From positions 58,686,801-58,750,800 of the forward strand of contig NW_020312848.1 of assembly GCF_003265705.1 (NCBI RefSeq): 64,000 nt of DNA, in the 5' to 3' direction. Of the stretch, positions 12,708 through 24,930 are shown one piece after another; position 1 is the first letter of the stretch, and each line of letters opens with the position of its first letter. Below the pieces are notes generated by a model that worked only from the letters and a program-made list of their open reading frames with translations, was not told the origin of the DNA and did no database searches. The DNA is from Callorhinus ursinus. Lineage: Eukaryota > Chordata > Mammalia > Carnivora > Otariidae. The position numbers and the translations under genes are program-made.

Positions 12708-13679
12708 CCGGTTGTTTCATATTTGTTCAACATGCTGTACTTTATTTTCTCCTCAAGGATATTCTGAAAATCTCATGTCCTCAATGCTGCTTACATGGTT
12801 TTATGATCTTAGCTGTTAACAGCCTCAGGAAAGAGCCTAACCATCCATCACCTCTATGTTGTGCTTTCATCCTGTCCCTTTGTATAGCCTACCACGTTTT
12901 GGACACTTCTGATGAAGGATACAGCACAGTGACTTTCTTTTCTAGGGACCTTTCTATAAGCAATTTGGTTTGCTATTTAGGCCCTGGTATCTTTGCACTG
13001 TGTATCTTAATGAGTACAAGAGAGAAGAAATTGTCCAGGATATGTGTGTACTACTATTGTATAACATTAGGGCAACAGAAGGCTGAGCAGATTCCTGTTT
13101 TATATGATGTCTGGCTAGCAATCAATATTTTTTTGAGTTAACACGATTCTACATTAGCTCCAGATTGCAATTCTCATGTCAATTGCATGAGATGACAATT
13201 TTGTTGAAAATTTGGCGGTAGTTTGGAATTTAATCTTTAATTCTGAGTGCTTTGACTTTTTGCTAAATCTTCATAGATAATTTAGAGATAATAATTTACT
13301 GACTGCTGCTGATACCAAGATTCAAATTCTATATCAACATAAAACTGGGTGATGATTTTTAGTTTGGATTAATATTAGACTAGAGAGTTCTATACTGGCT
13401 AGAGTAAAAGGCAGCCATCCCTTTCAAATTTACATACACAAATTCATTCATACACATCTACACACAGTGGGCTATTTTATATGCACTATATCTGAAATCT
13501 GCATTGTAAGTAAATGCAGAAATTTTACTCGAATTGGCAGATGCTTTAATCAATATGATGGAAAACAAATTTGTAGATTTCTCCGGTATGAAGAGGAAAA
13601 TGAAAAAGAAGGTAAAATGCAAGGGTGCGAGAGGATAGATATGACAAAAAAAATTCTAAGTAAATTAGAGGTATTTCTC
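12708..13679. other. Intergenic, no gene recognised
   Basis: No repeat family was recognised. A frame of 112 codons at 12803-13141 has no domain, start context or similarity that I can identify. It is more likely chance than a gene. Confidence 0.5.
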
Positions 13680-14625
13680 AGGAGGAATCATCATAAATCT
13701 CTGGAACTATGCAACCTATCAGGACTAAATCATAAAGAAATAGAAAACATGAAAAGACCAATTATGACTAAGGAAATTGAATCAGTAATCAAACAACTCC
13801 CAACAAAGAAAAATCCAGGACCAGATGGTTTCATTAGTGAATTCTATCAAATATTTAAAGAAAAATCAATGTTATTCTTTTTTGAACTCTTCTAAAAATT
13901 TTAGGAACGGGGAACACATCCCTCACTTTACTAGGCCAGCATTCTCCTTATACCAAAACCAGACAAGGACACTACATGAAAAGAAAATTACAGGTACTAT
14001 CCCTGATGAACTTAGATGTAAAAATCCTGAACAAAATATTAGCAAGCTGAATTTAACAGCACATCAAAAGAATTGTACACCAGGATTAAGTGAGATTTAT
14101 TCCTGGAATGCAAAGATGGTTCAACATTTATAAATGAATAAATGTTACACACCATATTAACAAAATGAAGGATAAAGAGTATATGATCATTCTCAATAAA
14201 TGCAGAAATCGCATTTGACAAATACAACATCTTTTTTATGGTAAAGCTCTCAACATATTAGATATAAATGGAATGCGTCTCAATATAATAAAGGCCATAT
14301 ATGACAAGACCACAGCTCTTATTTTCAGTAGTGAGAAGCTGAAAGCTTTTCCTCTAAGATCAGGAACAAGAGAAGGATGCCACTTTCACCAATTCTGTTC
14401 AGCACAGTGCTAGAAGTCCTAGCCAGAGCAATTAGGAAGAAAAAGAAATAAAAGATATCAAATTGGGAAGGAAGAAGTAAAATTGTCGCTGTTTGCAGAT
14501 ATTTTATATATAGAAAACCATAAAGACTCCACAAAAACAAACAAAAAACTGTTAGAACTAACAAATGAATTCAATGAAGTTGCAGGGTAAAAAATCAATA
14601 CACAAAAATCTGTTGCAATTCTTTT
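13680..14625 (+). mobile_element. L1 ORF2 relic (linker and reverse transcriptase region)
   Basis: In-frame text at 13760-13870 reads KKNPGPDGFISEFYQIFKE, the L1 ORF2 block just before the reverse transcriptase. Frameshifted but recognisable L1 ORF2 DNA continues to about 14625 and includes the segment before the catalytic FADD box. At about 14490-14510 the box reads FADI, so the second catalytic Asp is lost. The element is inactive. Confidence 0.85.
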
Positions 14626-14975
14626 TGAATTTGCCTATTTTGAGGCAAAATATCAAATACCAATCAATTCATGATAGTAAATGCAGAAAAGAGGGGCAAA
14701 CATGTCCTATAGTATTTACATAACATGACCGAATTCAAATTACTAATCCAATCTCCTTTTTATCTTTTCTTTCGTGTATATGTACATGACTCTAAGAAGA
14801 TGTTACCTTAGGGGGAGGTTGACTAATGCTTTTTCCCTTTCCAAACCTGAGTCAAGTAAAGGGACTGCCTTCAAGGAAAATAGAGGGAATGCAGGAGAAC
14901 CACTCATAGGAATTGATGGACAAGGGATGAGGCATGCATGAAAGGGAGAGTGGCATGTTAGTTGATAGCTGGGCA

Positions 14976-15159
14976 TTTTTTTTTTTTTTTTTGAGAGAGA
15001 GAGTGTGTGGTGGGCAGGGGCAGAGGGAGAGAGAGAATCTTAAGCAGGCTCCATGCTCAGTGTGAAGCCTGACATGGTGCTTGATCTCATGACCCTGAGA
15101 TCAGACCTGAGCTGAAATCAAGAGTCAGTTACTTAACTGACTGAGCAACCCAGGCGCCC
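14976..15159 (-). mobile_element. Can-SINE, antisense
   Basis: A T run (14976-14992) followed by GAGAGAGAGAG, GGCAGGGGCAGAGGGAGAG and the right end CTGAGCAACCCAGGCGCCCC is a reverse-complement Can-SINE. The short repeats CTGGGCAT (14969) and CTGGACAT (15160) probably mark the TSD. Confidence 0.85.
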
Positions 15160-15167
15160 CTGGACAT

Positions 15168-15653
15168 CTTTTTATATGGTAAATTGTGCTTTGCCTCCTG
15201 TGGTCCTTTGAGCAAAGGCTGAAGAGACGTGGAGAAAAGTTGCAGATCAGAGAGGCATCCACAGAATAGGCGGCAGTTCCTCCACTGGTAAGACAAGTAC
15301 ATCTGAGTTTCTCGTGGGTCAATTGTAGTTGGGGGTGGGTGTGGAATGCAGGGTGAAGAAGTCTGATTACCAACAATGTTCAAGGACAGTGAACTGTGTG
15401 CAGTTGGAGGTTTCCTGAGGTCCTCCCATAACAATCATACTACAGCTCAGTATTTGGAAACCTGCCCCCACACAGTGCATTGTCTGTCATTGTTAGTGTA
15501 AAGTCCTTTACCATTCCCCTTCTTCACCCTAGCCTGCTAGGGCAGTAGACTACAAGGAGAGGAAAGGAGAAAAACCATTTAACTATTTCAGAAGGAGGAC
15601 TTCTTTGCATTCTGGGTCATGTGAGCACAAATCTAAACTAGTGTGGATTCGAG
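15168..15653. other. Intergenic, no gene recognised
   Basis: Somewhat more GC-rich than its surroundings. Minus-strand frames through this stretch run into the neighbouring antisense SINE, whose minus strand reads GAWVAQSVK, so they are not genes. Confidence 0.5.
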
Positions 15654-15664
15654 AGGAGGAGGTC

Positions 15665-15773
15665 TGCATATAATACGCAAACAATGAATCATGGAACACT
15701 ACATCAAAAACTAATGATGTAAGGTATGGTGATTACCATAACATAATAAAAAAAAAAAGAAAGGAGGAAAGAA
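15665..15773 (+). mobile_element. Extremely truncated L1 3' end
   Basis: ACAATGAATCATGGAACACT, then AAAAACTAATGATGTAAGG, TATGGTGATTACCATAACA and an A tail match the last roughly 100 bases of the young arctoid L1 3' UTR. An 11-bp direct repeat, AGGAGGAGGTC, lies at 15654-15664 and again at 15774-15784 as the TSD. Antisense copies of the same 3' end occur at 53221-53340. Confidence 0.85.
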
Positions 15774-15784
15774 AGGAGGAGGTC

Positions 15785-16544
15785 ACAAAGCTTTAAACTG
15801 GGTATGAGCCTAGACTAGACAGAAATTTATGAAAAAGAGATTAAAATCTATAGATTTTCCAAAGGTATTATTTAGGAACAACAGAAAGGAAAAAAAAAAA
15901 AAACGGTTGGGGGGATTCACAGCATGGTAAAAGGCAATGACTGGAGAAATGAAAGCCATTTCTGTTCTGTAATCCACTGATTCCAGATAGTTTAATAATT
16001 GGTTAAAGTAATTGTTTGACAAGAAAATTAATAATGGAAAAATAGCCTAGCGTTTTCATTTGTACAAAAACTCCAGATAATAATTTTGACTGCAGTCTTG
16101 GAAAAGACTATATGCTAAATAATTTCATTCAGATAGGCCAATTATTTAATAACCTAGGAATGGGCATGGAACTCTTTATAGCTAACATTTCGTGACAGGC
16201 CCTAAGTTGGTAGGCTTAATAATTTCTGTTTCAATTAAAGTGCCTAATGTCTAATACCTAACTTTAAAATTTTAAATACTAAATTATCTCTTCAATCTAT
16301 GACATGGAAATTGAGGGTTTCAGCCAATTATTTGAATAAATATAAAGATACTTTTTAGGATAGTTTTGGCCTTATCTACGGCCCCCTCGAAACATTCCTT
16401 CAGGTTGAGAGGTGATGACAATTCTCGGAAGCAAATGCAGGCTCACTATTTAATGACTTCATTTACCGTGCTTCTGTGAAGGCACAGGGATCATCTATCA
16501 ATCTGTAACCAGAACATGCACCTACGCAGATCCTAATGATTCAT
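15785..16544. other. Intergenic, no gene recognised
   Basis: Unassigned AT-rich sequence with a short A run near 15890-15903. Confidence 0.5.
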
Positions 16545-16760
16545 GATAGCACGGTAATATGAGGCAAAAGTGCTAGAGCCAGACTACCTGAGACCGCATC
16601 TCAGCTTTGCCCCTTCATGTTTATATAAGTGTGCAAATTACATAACTCTGTGCCTCAATATCCTCATTTTTACAAAAGGGGCTAATAAACGGTTTCATTC
16701 CATAGGATTATTGTAAAACAGAAAATCACAATAATGCACAAAGTCAGTCAGATTATTAGT
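16545..16760 (+). mobile_element. MIR element
   Basis: GCTAGAGCCAGACTACCTGA, CTCAGCTTTGCCCCTTCATG, CTGTGCCTCAATATCCTCAT and TTACAAAAGGGGCTAATAAA follow the MIR consensus in order over about 200 bp. It is one of the better preserved MIRs here. Confidence 0.75.
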
Positions 16761-17002
16761 ATTAACCAAGACACCAGTTTTGAATGAGCTATAAGCAGCT
16801 TTTGCCAAAAACAGACTAAAATAATCATTATTTGAGAAAGGTAAAAAGGATAAGTGCATAATATCCTATCTTCCCCTAAGTTTTATTCTTGCTTTTATCT
16901 TCATACCTGAACCATATTATTTTAACACCCTGACATTTTTCTAGATTATATTTCAACACTCATACAGCTTAGTAGAAGAAATGGTTAATAAAGAAGATTG
17001 CA

Positions 17003-17195
17003 GGGACACCTGGGTGGCTCAGTCGTTAAGCGTCTGCCTTCAGCTCAGGTCATGATCCCAGGGTCCTGGGATCGAGTCCCACGTAGGGCTCCCTGTCAGC
17101 GGCGAGCCTGCTTCTCCCTCTGCCTGCTGATCCCCCTGCCTGTGCTCCCTATTTCTCTCTCTCTCTGACAAATAAATAAATAAAATCTTAAAAAA
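17003..17195 (+). mobile_element. Full-length Can-SINE
   Basis: The tRNA-Lys-like head GGGACACCTGGGTGGCTCAG, a box-B-like GATCGAGTCCC, the CT-rich segment and an AAATAAATAAATAAAATCTT tail are all present. Identical 12-mers AAGAAGATTGCA at 16991-17002 and 17196-17207 form a perfect TSD, suggesting a fairly recent insertion. Confidence 0.95.
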
Positions 17196-17207
17196 AAGAA
17201 GATTGCA

Positions 17208-18619
17208 TAGGCATGCCCTGATATGATAATATACATGATACTTCTATAATTGAATAGCAGAACAATTTTTTTTCTCTTCCTTTAACATGCAATAGGATTA
17301 TATCCTTTTTTTCAGTGACATATGGGACACAAGATATATTAATCAATTGAAACCATATTAGACTAGAAGTTTTATATGATCTTTCCCCTTCAAATATTTT
17401 GCATTTTATTATTGCAATTATAGAAGTTCAAGTTATCTCAAATCCTATTATTGAAGAAGAAAGAATTTACATTATAAGATTAATTTAGAGGACTATGTGT
17501 AAACTACTAGTGAGGTAGACGTTCCCATCCCACAGAACTAACATTTCTCTGTTGAGTGAAATGCAGTCAGTCAGTTACCAGTAATCTATATAAAGAGTAG
17601 GGATTAATATCTAATACAGTTTGCCTGTGATAAAAGAGTCCAGCTAAATCCTCTATTTCTGGCGGCCTAGAGAGAGACAGAAAAGAAAACAGAAGAAAGA
17701 CAGATTGAGGGAATAGAAGAGAGGGAGGAGGAGGAAAGAGGGGGAAAGGAGAAAGAGAGGGAGTCTAACGTTAGGTGCAGACAGCACAGACCGCAGCTTC
17801 CACAATCAGTCGTGGGCTAGAGGTTAGTGGGAGTAAGATATCTTTGTGTCGCACAGCTAACCTCAAGAATGTAGAACCCTTACGATTATTTTTAATTGGG
17901 AAGATAGCATACAGTTTTCCATGAATTTGTTTATAACCAATGACTGTTTTCCACAAGAAATCCTCACATATATTATTTTTACTTTGTTTAATATATAAAA
18001 TGTAAACCCTGTGTGCTACACAACCCCTGATCCCATTTCACTTTCCCCTGCATTAGCAATGAGAAAGAAGAGTCACAGGACACAAATTATATTCAGTTTA
18101 CTTCAATTCGAAGTCCACAAACAAGGTAGGATAGCATTCAGCCGCACAGCAATCGCATCAGGATTTCTTACATCTCAGCTGCAGATTCTAGGCTCCCTGC
18201 CTCAGAAGGAACATTCCATTGCAAGACATGAAATTGAAGCATGTATGGACCAGTTCGGTCTGGGAATGGAGCCCCTCTCATTCCTCAAATAATATACTTT
18301 TGCAAATAACCTTCTTGGAAAATATGCCAATTGAATTCAGTTGAAACCCACCAATCAGAGATTTAGCAATGAGCACTTCTGATATCTGAGTACAAGCTGC
18401 TTGATACGGCATGGACCAGTCAACATTCCACATTTATCTTAACTCAGGACTCTTCAGAAGGCAGAGTTGCAAGAAGGCAAACCCAGAATCATACTATTGG
18501 ATCTCCCTGGAGTTCAGACCAAATGAATAAACATTGAAAACCAAATTTCTTTAAGTCTTTAAGCATTACCTACAGATTTTACAGATTACCCCATTGATTG
18601 TATTGATTAAATTTACAGT
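17208..18619. other. Intergenic, with a polypurine tract
   Basis: No gene was recognised. About 17668-17763 is almost pure purine (AGAGGGAGGAGGAGGAAAGA and similar) with very few pyrimidines. A 93-codon frame at 18011-18292 has no recognisable domain. Confidence 0.55.
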
Positions 18620-18630
18620 GAATACATTTT

Positions 18631-18839
18631 AAGATTTATCTATTTATTTTATTTTATTTTTTTGAGAGAGAGAGTGCGTGCATGAGCGGGGGGTGGGGGC
18701 AGAGGAAGAAGGAGAAGGAGAGAGAGAAGTCTCCAGCAGACTCCCTGCTGAGGCGGAGCCTCACATGGGGCTCGATCTCACAACCCTGAGATCATGACCT
18801 GAGCCAAAATCAAGAGTCAACTGAGCCACCCAGGCTCCT
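18631..18839 (-). mobile_element. Can-SINE, antisense
   Basis: T-rich left end, GAGAGAGAGAGTGCGTGCAT, CTCCCTGCTGAGGCGGAGCC, CTCGATCTCACAACCCTGAG and right end CTGAGCCACCCAGGCTCC. The likely TSD is GAATACATTTT (18620) and GATACAATTTT (18840). Confidence 0.9.
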
Positions 18840-19551
18840 GATACAATTTTTTTTATTATAGGTAACTTTGAACATCCTAAACAGCAGATAAAACATCTTG
18901 TAAAAACAATGAATACTAAAGACTTAAAATACTGTATCACTTAACATATAACCATCATGGGAAGTATATGTCTTCATCATATCTAATATTTTTTATAACC
19001 TTGCTTATAGCTTTAATTGTTGGAGATCCCTTATTCTAGTAATATAAATTTGACTCTTTATAAGAAGTTTGCACTATTTTTACTAGAAGTGAAGGTAAAA
19101 GAATACCAAATCAAGCTAGCCAAGGATTTGAGTCATCCATCTACTGATTCTTATCAAAATAGAGGATTAAGATTATTTTCCTTTGGAGATTCAAACTTAA
19201 AATACTCACCATCAGGCTGAGATTCCTTTTTTTTTTCTGAGATTCCTTTTTAACAGTTAAACTTACTAATATATAGGCTGTAGGTACCCATATCTCAAAC
19301 ATGGAGAGCACAGTCTGAAAACTAGTTAAGTTCTCAATAAATAAACACATATGTGTTAAATGTATTAATTTGTTAATTAGTACTTTTTGTTTAATCATTT
19401 ATATCAGTTTTACTCTCAAAGCCTAGTTTGAGTTTCATAATATATATCATCCATTTGAAATTTTGTTTTACCAGTATGACAAAATCAGTTGCCTTAATAT
19501 CATGATATCTTGACCTGTCCTGTCAGCACTATTAAAAATGTGTGCATTCCA

Positions 19552-19755
19552 GGGCGCCTGGGTGGCTCAGTTGGTTAAGCGACTGCCTTCGGCTCAGGTC
19601 ATGATCCTGGAGTCCGGGGATCGAGTCCCGCATCGGGCTCCCTGCTCAGCAGGGGGTCTGCTTCTCCCTCTGACCCTCTTCCCTGTCGTGCTCTCTGTCT
19701 CTCATTCTCTCTCTCTCTCTCTCAAATAAATAAATAAAATCTTTAAAAAAAAAAA
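19552..19755 (+). mobile_element. Full-length Can-SINE, first of a tandem pair
   Basis: GGGCGCCTGGGTGGCTCAGT head, GATCGAGTCCCGCATCGGGC, the CT repeat and an AAATAAATAAATAAAATCTT tail. The target ATGTGTGCATTCCA ends at 19551 on the left and is repeated exactly at 19756-19769 on the right, where the next SINE begins at once. Confidence 0.95.
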
Positions 19756-19769
19756 ATGTGTGCATTCCA

Positions 19770-19907
19770 GGGTGCCTGGGTGGCTCAGTCAGTTAAGCCT
19801 CTGACTCATGGTTTCTGCTCAGGTGTGATCACAGGGTGGTGGGAGATTCCTTCTCCCTCTGCCCCTCCCCCTTCTCTAAAATAAAAGAATAAAACAAAAA
19901 TTTTTTT
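19770..19907 (+). mobile_element. Older shortened Can-SINE, second of a tandem pair
   Basis: GGGTGCCTGGGTGGCTCAGT head with a shortened body and a degenerate A-rich tail. The left TSD ATGTGTGCATTCCA (19756-19769) is shared with the preceding SINE. The right copy at 19908-19922, AAATGTATGCCTGCC, is diverged, implying that this element is the older of the two. Confidence 0.9.
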
Positions 19908-20319
19908 AAATGTATGCCTGCCTCATTAGCATTTTATAATTAATAGCATCATTTAGAAAATCCATCTCCTAGGAGATGAGGACTTGTGTGTTCACTAGCA
20001 GTTCTCCTTTTTTGATACATTTGGCCAAGAAAACATATTGATCACAATATTTAAACTTTTTTTCCTCTTTGCTCATTGTTTGTGACAAGTGATGCTGATT
20101 AACTATTGGACCGCAGGATAATCTCTTATCTAACTGATATTGCCCTTCCTCATCATGTTTTTCCTTTTCCTGGAACAGCTGTGATTGCTTCTGAAATACC
20201 CGGCATTATTGCTAGTTCCCAGTGCTTACTAGTTCCTGCTTATATCCTACTTTTTTTTTATACCTTACTTTTGTATCCCAATTACTTCTTTTTTATTATC
20301 TCTTTCTAATTTGAATATT

Positions 20320-20690
20320 TACTAGTTAGGGTAAGTAATGTTAGCTGTGTAATGAATAACCCTCAAATCTTGGAGAATTAACAATATAAAGGTTTATTGT
20401 TCACTCATGTCACAGTACAGCATGCTTCCCAAGAGTGGGGAGCAAAGGTTCTCATGTGTGGAGAAGTTCGGAGCACCAATATAACTAAAGCTTGGCCATC
20501 TTTCATACATGGCTTAAAATTCACATTGATTCAGTAGAAAGGGCAAAAGAGATTGTGGAGGAGCTTCTAACTGCTCATATTTCATTGGTATCAACCAATC
20601 ATATGACCCCCATCTGTAATCAAAAGGACTAGATAACAGTTTAACTGCATTCAGAAAAAGGGGAAAAGTTTAATGAGCATCTGGCCAACA
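20320..20690. mobile_element. Dispersed repeat, family not resolved (LTR-like)
   Basis: GGTTTATTGTTCACTCATGT and the later CAACCAATCATATGACCCC resemble text seen in old LTR-type mammalian repeats. I cannot name the family with confidence, and orientation is unresolved. Confidence 0.3.
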
Positions 20691-21917
20691 TTTGACATAA
20701 TTTTCACATAAGCACATGGATTTTACAGACTCAGCTTTCTCCACAGAATTATTTTTTATCATTATCAGTATATGTTGATACAAAAATTGCCATGGCATTT
20801 CCAGTATAAGCTTTCACGCTGTTTCCTGAAAAGATGTTACGTTTGAGAAAATTCTTTTTTTCTAGGCAATGAAAAATATAAAAGATCCCTCTTAATCTTT
20901 TTCTTTACTCAAGACAGGGATTCAGCTATGCTCCTTTTCAATGGAGAACAGTAGTAAAACGCAACATAAAGGCACATGGACCAAGATTGCTACAACTGCT
21001 GGGTCAGTTTCAGCACTGACATATGGAAGATGTATATATTTAAGGTTATGAAGTGAAATTTATGTTTTAATTCAGTGCATTTTGTTATAGTACTTCTTTA
21101 AAAATAGTAATGGGGCTTCATGACAACTAAGATTTTCTACAACTTTGACAATAGTTATTTTGAACTTCAGTTAAAGCCTTTCCAGACTCAGTTGGGACCC
21201 TAATCAAGGTATTTCCAGGTGAATGATGCTTGAGTCCAGTCATTTTTGAGATATGCCTTTTTTTACTTATGACTGTAATCAGGAAGCTGTCTGACTTCTG
21301 TAGCTAATAACCAACCGTGTCAAAATTTTCCTTATAAGATAAATGGTAAATTCTACTAAAGATATACTCTATTATCTTACAGAGAGAATTGAGCTTACCA
21401 TGCTATCACAAGTTGGTATAAAATTCTAAAACTTATGTAAGTTTCAGGTTTCCTTTTTCCCTTCACACTTTGAACAGAAAAGCATCATCACTTATTTTTA
21501 TTACTGAAGCCTGAAATTCTAAAAGTTATTTTGCGTGTATTTCATTTGCTGGGCCTTTTCTAGTCCCAAATTCATTCATATGCAGAATTACCATGATATT
21601 CTGAAGAAAACAGGATGTCATTCTCTAAATGAAACACTTGGAAGGAGGATTATTTCTATTTCAAGCCTCCAGTTTATTTTAATTTATTTGCTGATGGAGC
21701 CAAGATCTGCAAGAACAGTCCCACTTTCTCATACTGATTCTAAGTGCAAAAATCTCCATCATGACCTTTGTAATAACAGACACAATATATCTTTAAAAAT
21801 AGAGTATTCTTGCCATATGTGCCAGGGCCCTAGTGACTTCAAATCTAAACAGACAACATTACTACAGAAAAGCTTCAGTCTTGAAAACAATGGCTTTCAC
21901 GTAGCTGAATGAGAATT

Positions 21918-21945
21918 ACAACAACAACAACAACAACAACAACAA
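21918..21945. repeat. CAA trinucleotide microsatellite
   Basis: About nine ACA/CAA units in a row, directly visible. Confidence 0.95.
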
Positions 21946-24759
21946 ACATGCTAAGCTCAAAATATGTTGTCAGAGTACCAGAATCCAAAATAGAGTGAAA
22001 ATGTATGCCTCAACTCAAGCATTGTTTTCTGTCATTCATCTCCGGTTTATAATCATTCTCAAGTGAATATTATTAAAAAGGCACATTAGTCTCTCCAGCC
22101 TCCATCTCCTGCAGGTACTCTTCTGTATCCCCATGAACAAGCCCCAGAGGAACCTTAGAGGGAGACTGAGTTTGCTATTCACATTTGGATTTCATGAGCT
22201 CCAGGGATGGGGTCAAATCAGTGACTCAGCATCCTTCTTTCTGTTCATGCTTATTCTTCCCACTCTTCTACAACCACAGAAGAAGATAAATCACAACTAG
22301 CATGTTTGGAGGAGGCTATGTGATGTCAAAATAATTGAATAATTGATTTTTGTTAGTATACAGATGTCACTGAGTAATATATCCTCAGAAGCCAATATAA
22401 TTATTTAAAAGGAGAAGACACTGTTGAAATTGTGAGGCTTGGTCAATGGAACTGGGGAAACCCTCGAAGGAACTAGCAGTCTGGATGTTTTCCTCAGAAG
22501 ATGGGGAAATCAGTGTCAGTTACAGCATCAATTAACAATGTATAGCATTATATAGTTTCCTAGGAGTGACATCTCATTCAGGTATTAGTTAAGTGGCATG
22601 GGTATTATCTATAGTTATCAGCTGAACAAATGAAGAAGATTTGCAGAATTTAAGTTATTTAGTTTGTCTTTAAGTTAATATGCTCCAGAATCAGCATTTT
22701 ATAAAATTCTGATCCTTTGATTCAAAATCCTGTGTCTTCTTCATCTCGTTTTCTTTCTTTTTTCTTTTTAAACTACACTAGTGATTTTCAGATTGTATCT
22801 TACAGTGATAGGGGTCTCTGGAAATGAACTTTGGGGTTACTGTAAGGGGAAAGCAAAGAATCAAAGCAAGTGAGAATGTTAATGGTTTCTCCTCTTACTT
22901 CAGTCAAAACAACCCCATTTTGACTGATGTTGAAATTGGGGTTTGATGTTAAGATTACATTTGAAAAGTTTAAAAAACAGTTCCAACAACTAAACAGAAA
23001 TAACAGGTTTTCAGTGCAAAACATTGTACTGTGGCTTGTTTTTTTTTCCAAATAGAGACAGCTGAAAGTGATTCCTAGGTGAAAAGTTCATCTATGACCA
23101 TCCTAGAACTCAAGACCTTTGGATTATAAGATTGATGCACAGCTGGCTGCACCAAAGGGCAGCTCCAAATTTGCCTAGAAAACCAGAGGAATTATAAGGT
23201 TAGGATATTTTTAAGCTCACGAATTGATGTATATGTTTTCTCTGCTAACCTTGTTTAAAGATAAAGTTGTAAATTCATTGATTAGATTTAGCAAATTGTC
23301 CTATTCACCTACTGGGATTCTGCACAGTAGACTAGCTGCACTAGCTCTTCTTTGAGAAGGGCAGATGGATCCTTCAATGACAGAGCCCAGACTCTTGGCC
23401 ACCGCTGGTTGACTTAAGGTTGACATCTAACCCAGGTTGGGTGAATTTCATTGCTTTGCACATGTAAAAACCACATATAGCATGTTAAAGCTGGAAGCTG
23501 AGTCACATTAATAGTGTAGCCTCAACATACTGCAAAAACATCCCATCTCTGCCCATTCTGAAACCTTTATTTTTCGATGTTTCTTTTGATTCCTAGACAT
23601 TCTCTCTTATTGCTCAAGTTAGCTCAAGCTTCTGTTTTTCCTCTTTTGCAACCAACAATATCTTACCTAAGAGAGCAGTAACTTAAAAATCTATTTGTGG
23701 AAGCAGCTGTGTTCTGTAATTCAGAGGGTTTTTTGTTTTTCTTCTTTTTATTCTTTGTTAGCGTGCTTAAGATAAATGCTTTATTACTACCATATTTTAC
23801 AAAAGTCGTAAACTCATCAATAAGTACAATAATTTTCTTAATTTGTTTCTAGTGTATTTTTAAACAAATAGAAATGATCCAAATATAGATAAAATTATAT
23901 TTCTGTAAAGCCTATCAAATAAATCAGTGACAGTGTTTTTCAGATATTAAATTCAATTTTTTTTCTTAATTCCTACTGCTAATCCTAGAAATGCATTTCT
24001 GTATTTGAGGAAACTTGAGTTTTTGTATGGTTATTACTCTGCTAAAATATTTGAAAATAGACTACTTAATTTTACAGTATTATCTCAAATATCATTACTG
24101 CATATGGCATCTTATCTAAGTACATACTCTAAAATAGGACTCTTCTTAAATGATCACAATATGAAGTAAAATCCCTATTTTATATCTCTATTAGCAGAAA
24201 TGTGGACTATACAAAATGAGTAATTGTATATAAAGGAAGATTTTACTGATGATGATTAAGCTTCTGAAATTTTATTGTGTTTCACAGTCTATTATTTTAT
24301 TAACCTGGGGAGAAAAGGACACCTTGCACATCTTTTAGCACCCATCATTATTCAATTAAATAGACTATTTGAAAAATAAAATTCTCACGGTAAACCGCTG
24401 AATTGGGTCGTTCTGAAAGTCTTCTAATCATTTTTATGGTTTGTTCTTAATAGTTGAACGGTATTGCCTTATGTTCCTGTGGTTCAGGTACCCATCAATT
24501 CAAATTTTATTACAATAACCTCTCAACTGTCCTCCATATCTCTGGCTCCTTTCTTTCTTGTCACACCAAGTCCAGTCTAACCTATACCCAATCCATAAAT
24601 CAATCCTCATAAACACCATCTTCACTGGTCAGCAGCTTTTGAAAAACAAAAAGTACTTTAATTTCATTTTAAGAAAACAGTTTAATACTTTTGGGAGTCA
24701 TTCAAAGGTCTCTAACTTGATACTAGTCAGTCCAATACAAATCACTTTTATAAAGCCAT

Positions 24760-24930
24760 GCTTTTGTAATGCATTTTCCCTAATGCTCATAATGAACTTC
24801 TTAAGTACATTCAGTTATTCCAGTTTTACAGCTGAAGAAACTGAGGCCTGGAGAATTTAATTTTCCACAGTTACATAGCTAATAAATAGAGGAATCTGTT
24901 TTTGAGCCCTACTCTGTCTGGATTCCATAA
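24760..24930 (-). mobile_element. MIR element, antisense
   Basis: CCAGTTTTACAGCTGAAGAA, ACTGAGGCCTGGAGAATTTA, CAGTTACATAGCTAATAAAT and GAGCCCTACTCTGTCTGGAT correspond in order to the antisense MIR consensus. Confidence 0.75.

Noticed and set aside
13467..13895. 142-codon frame as a host gene
   Set aside because: Its C-terminal half is L1 ORF2 sequence (PGPDGF and following), so it is a transposon relic joined to chance upstream codons.
17003..17080. tRNA-like segment with box A and B motifs
   Set aside because: This is the tRNA-derived head of a Can-SINE, with TSD and tail. It is not a tRNA gene. The same applies to the other Can-SINE heads.
21535..21912. 125-codon frame
   Set aside because: No domain or family resemblance; length is possible by chance in 64 kb of six-frame reading.
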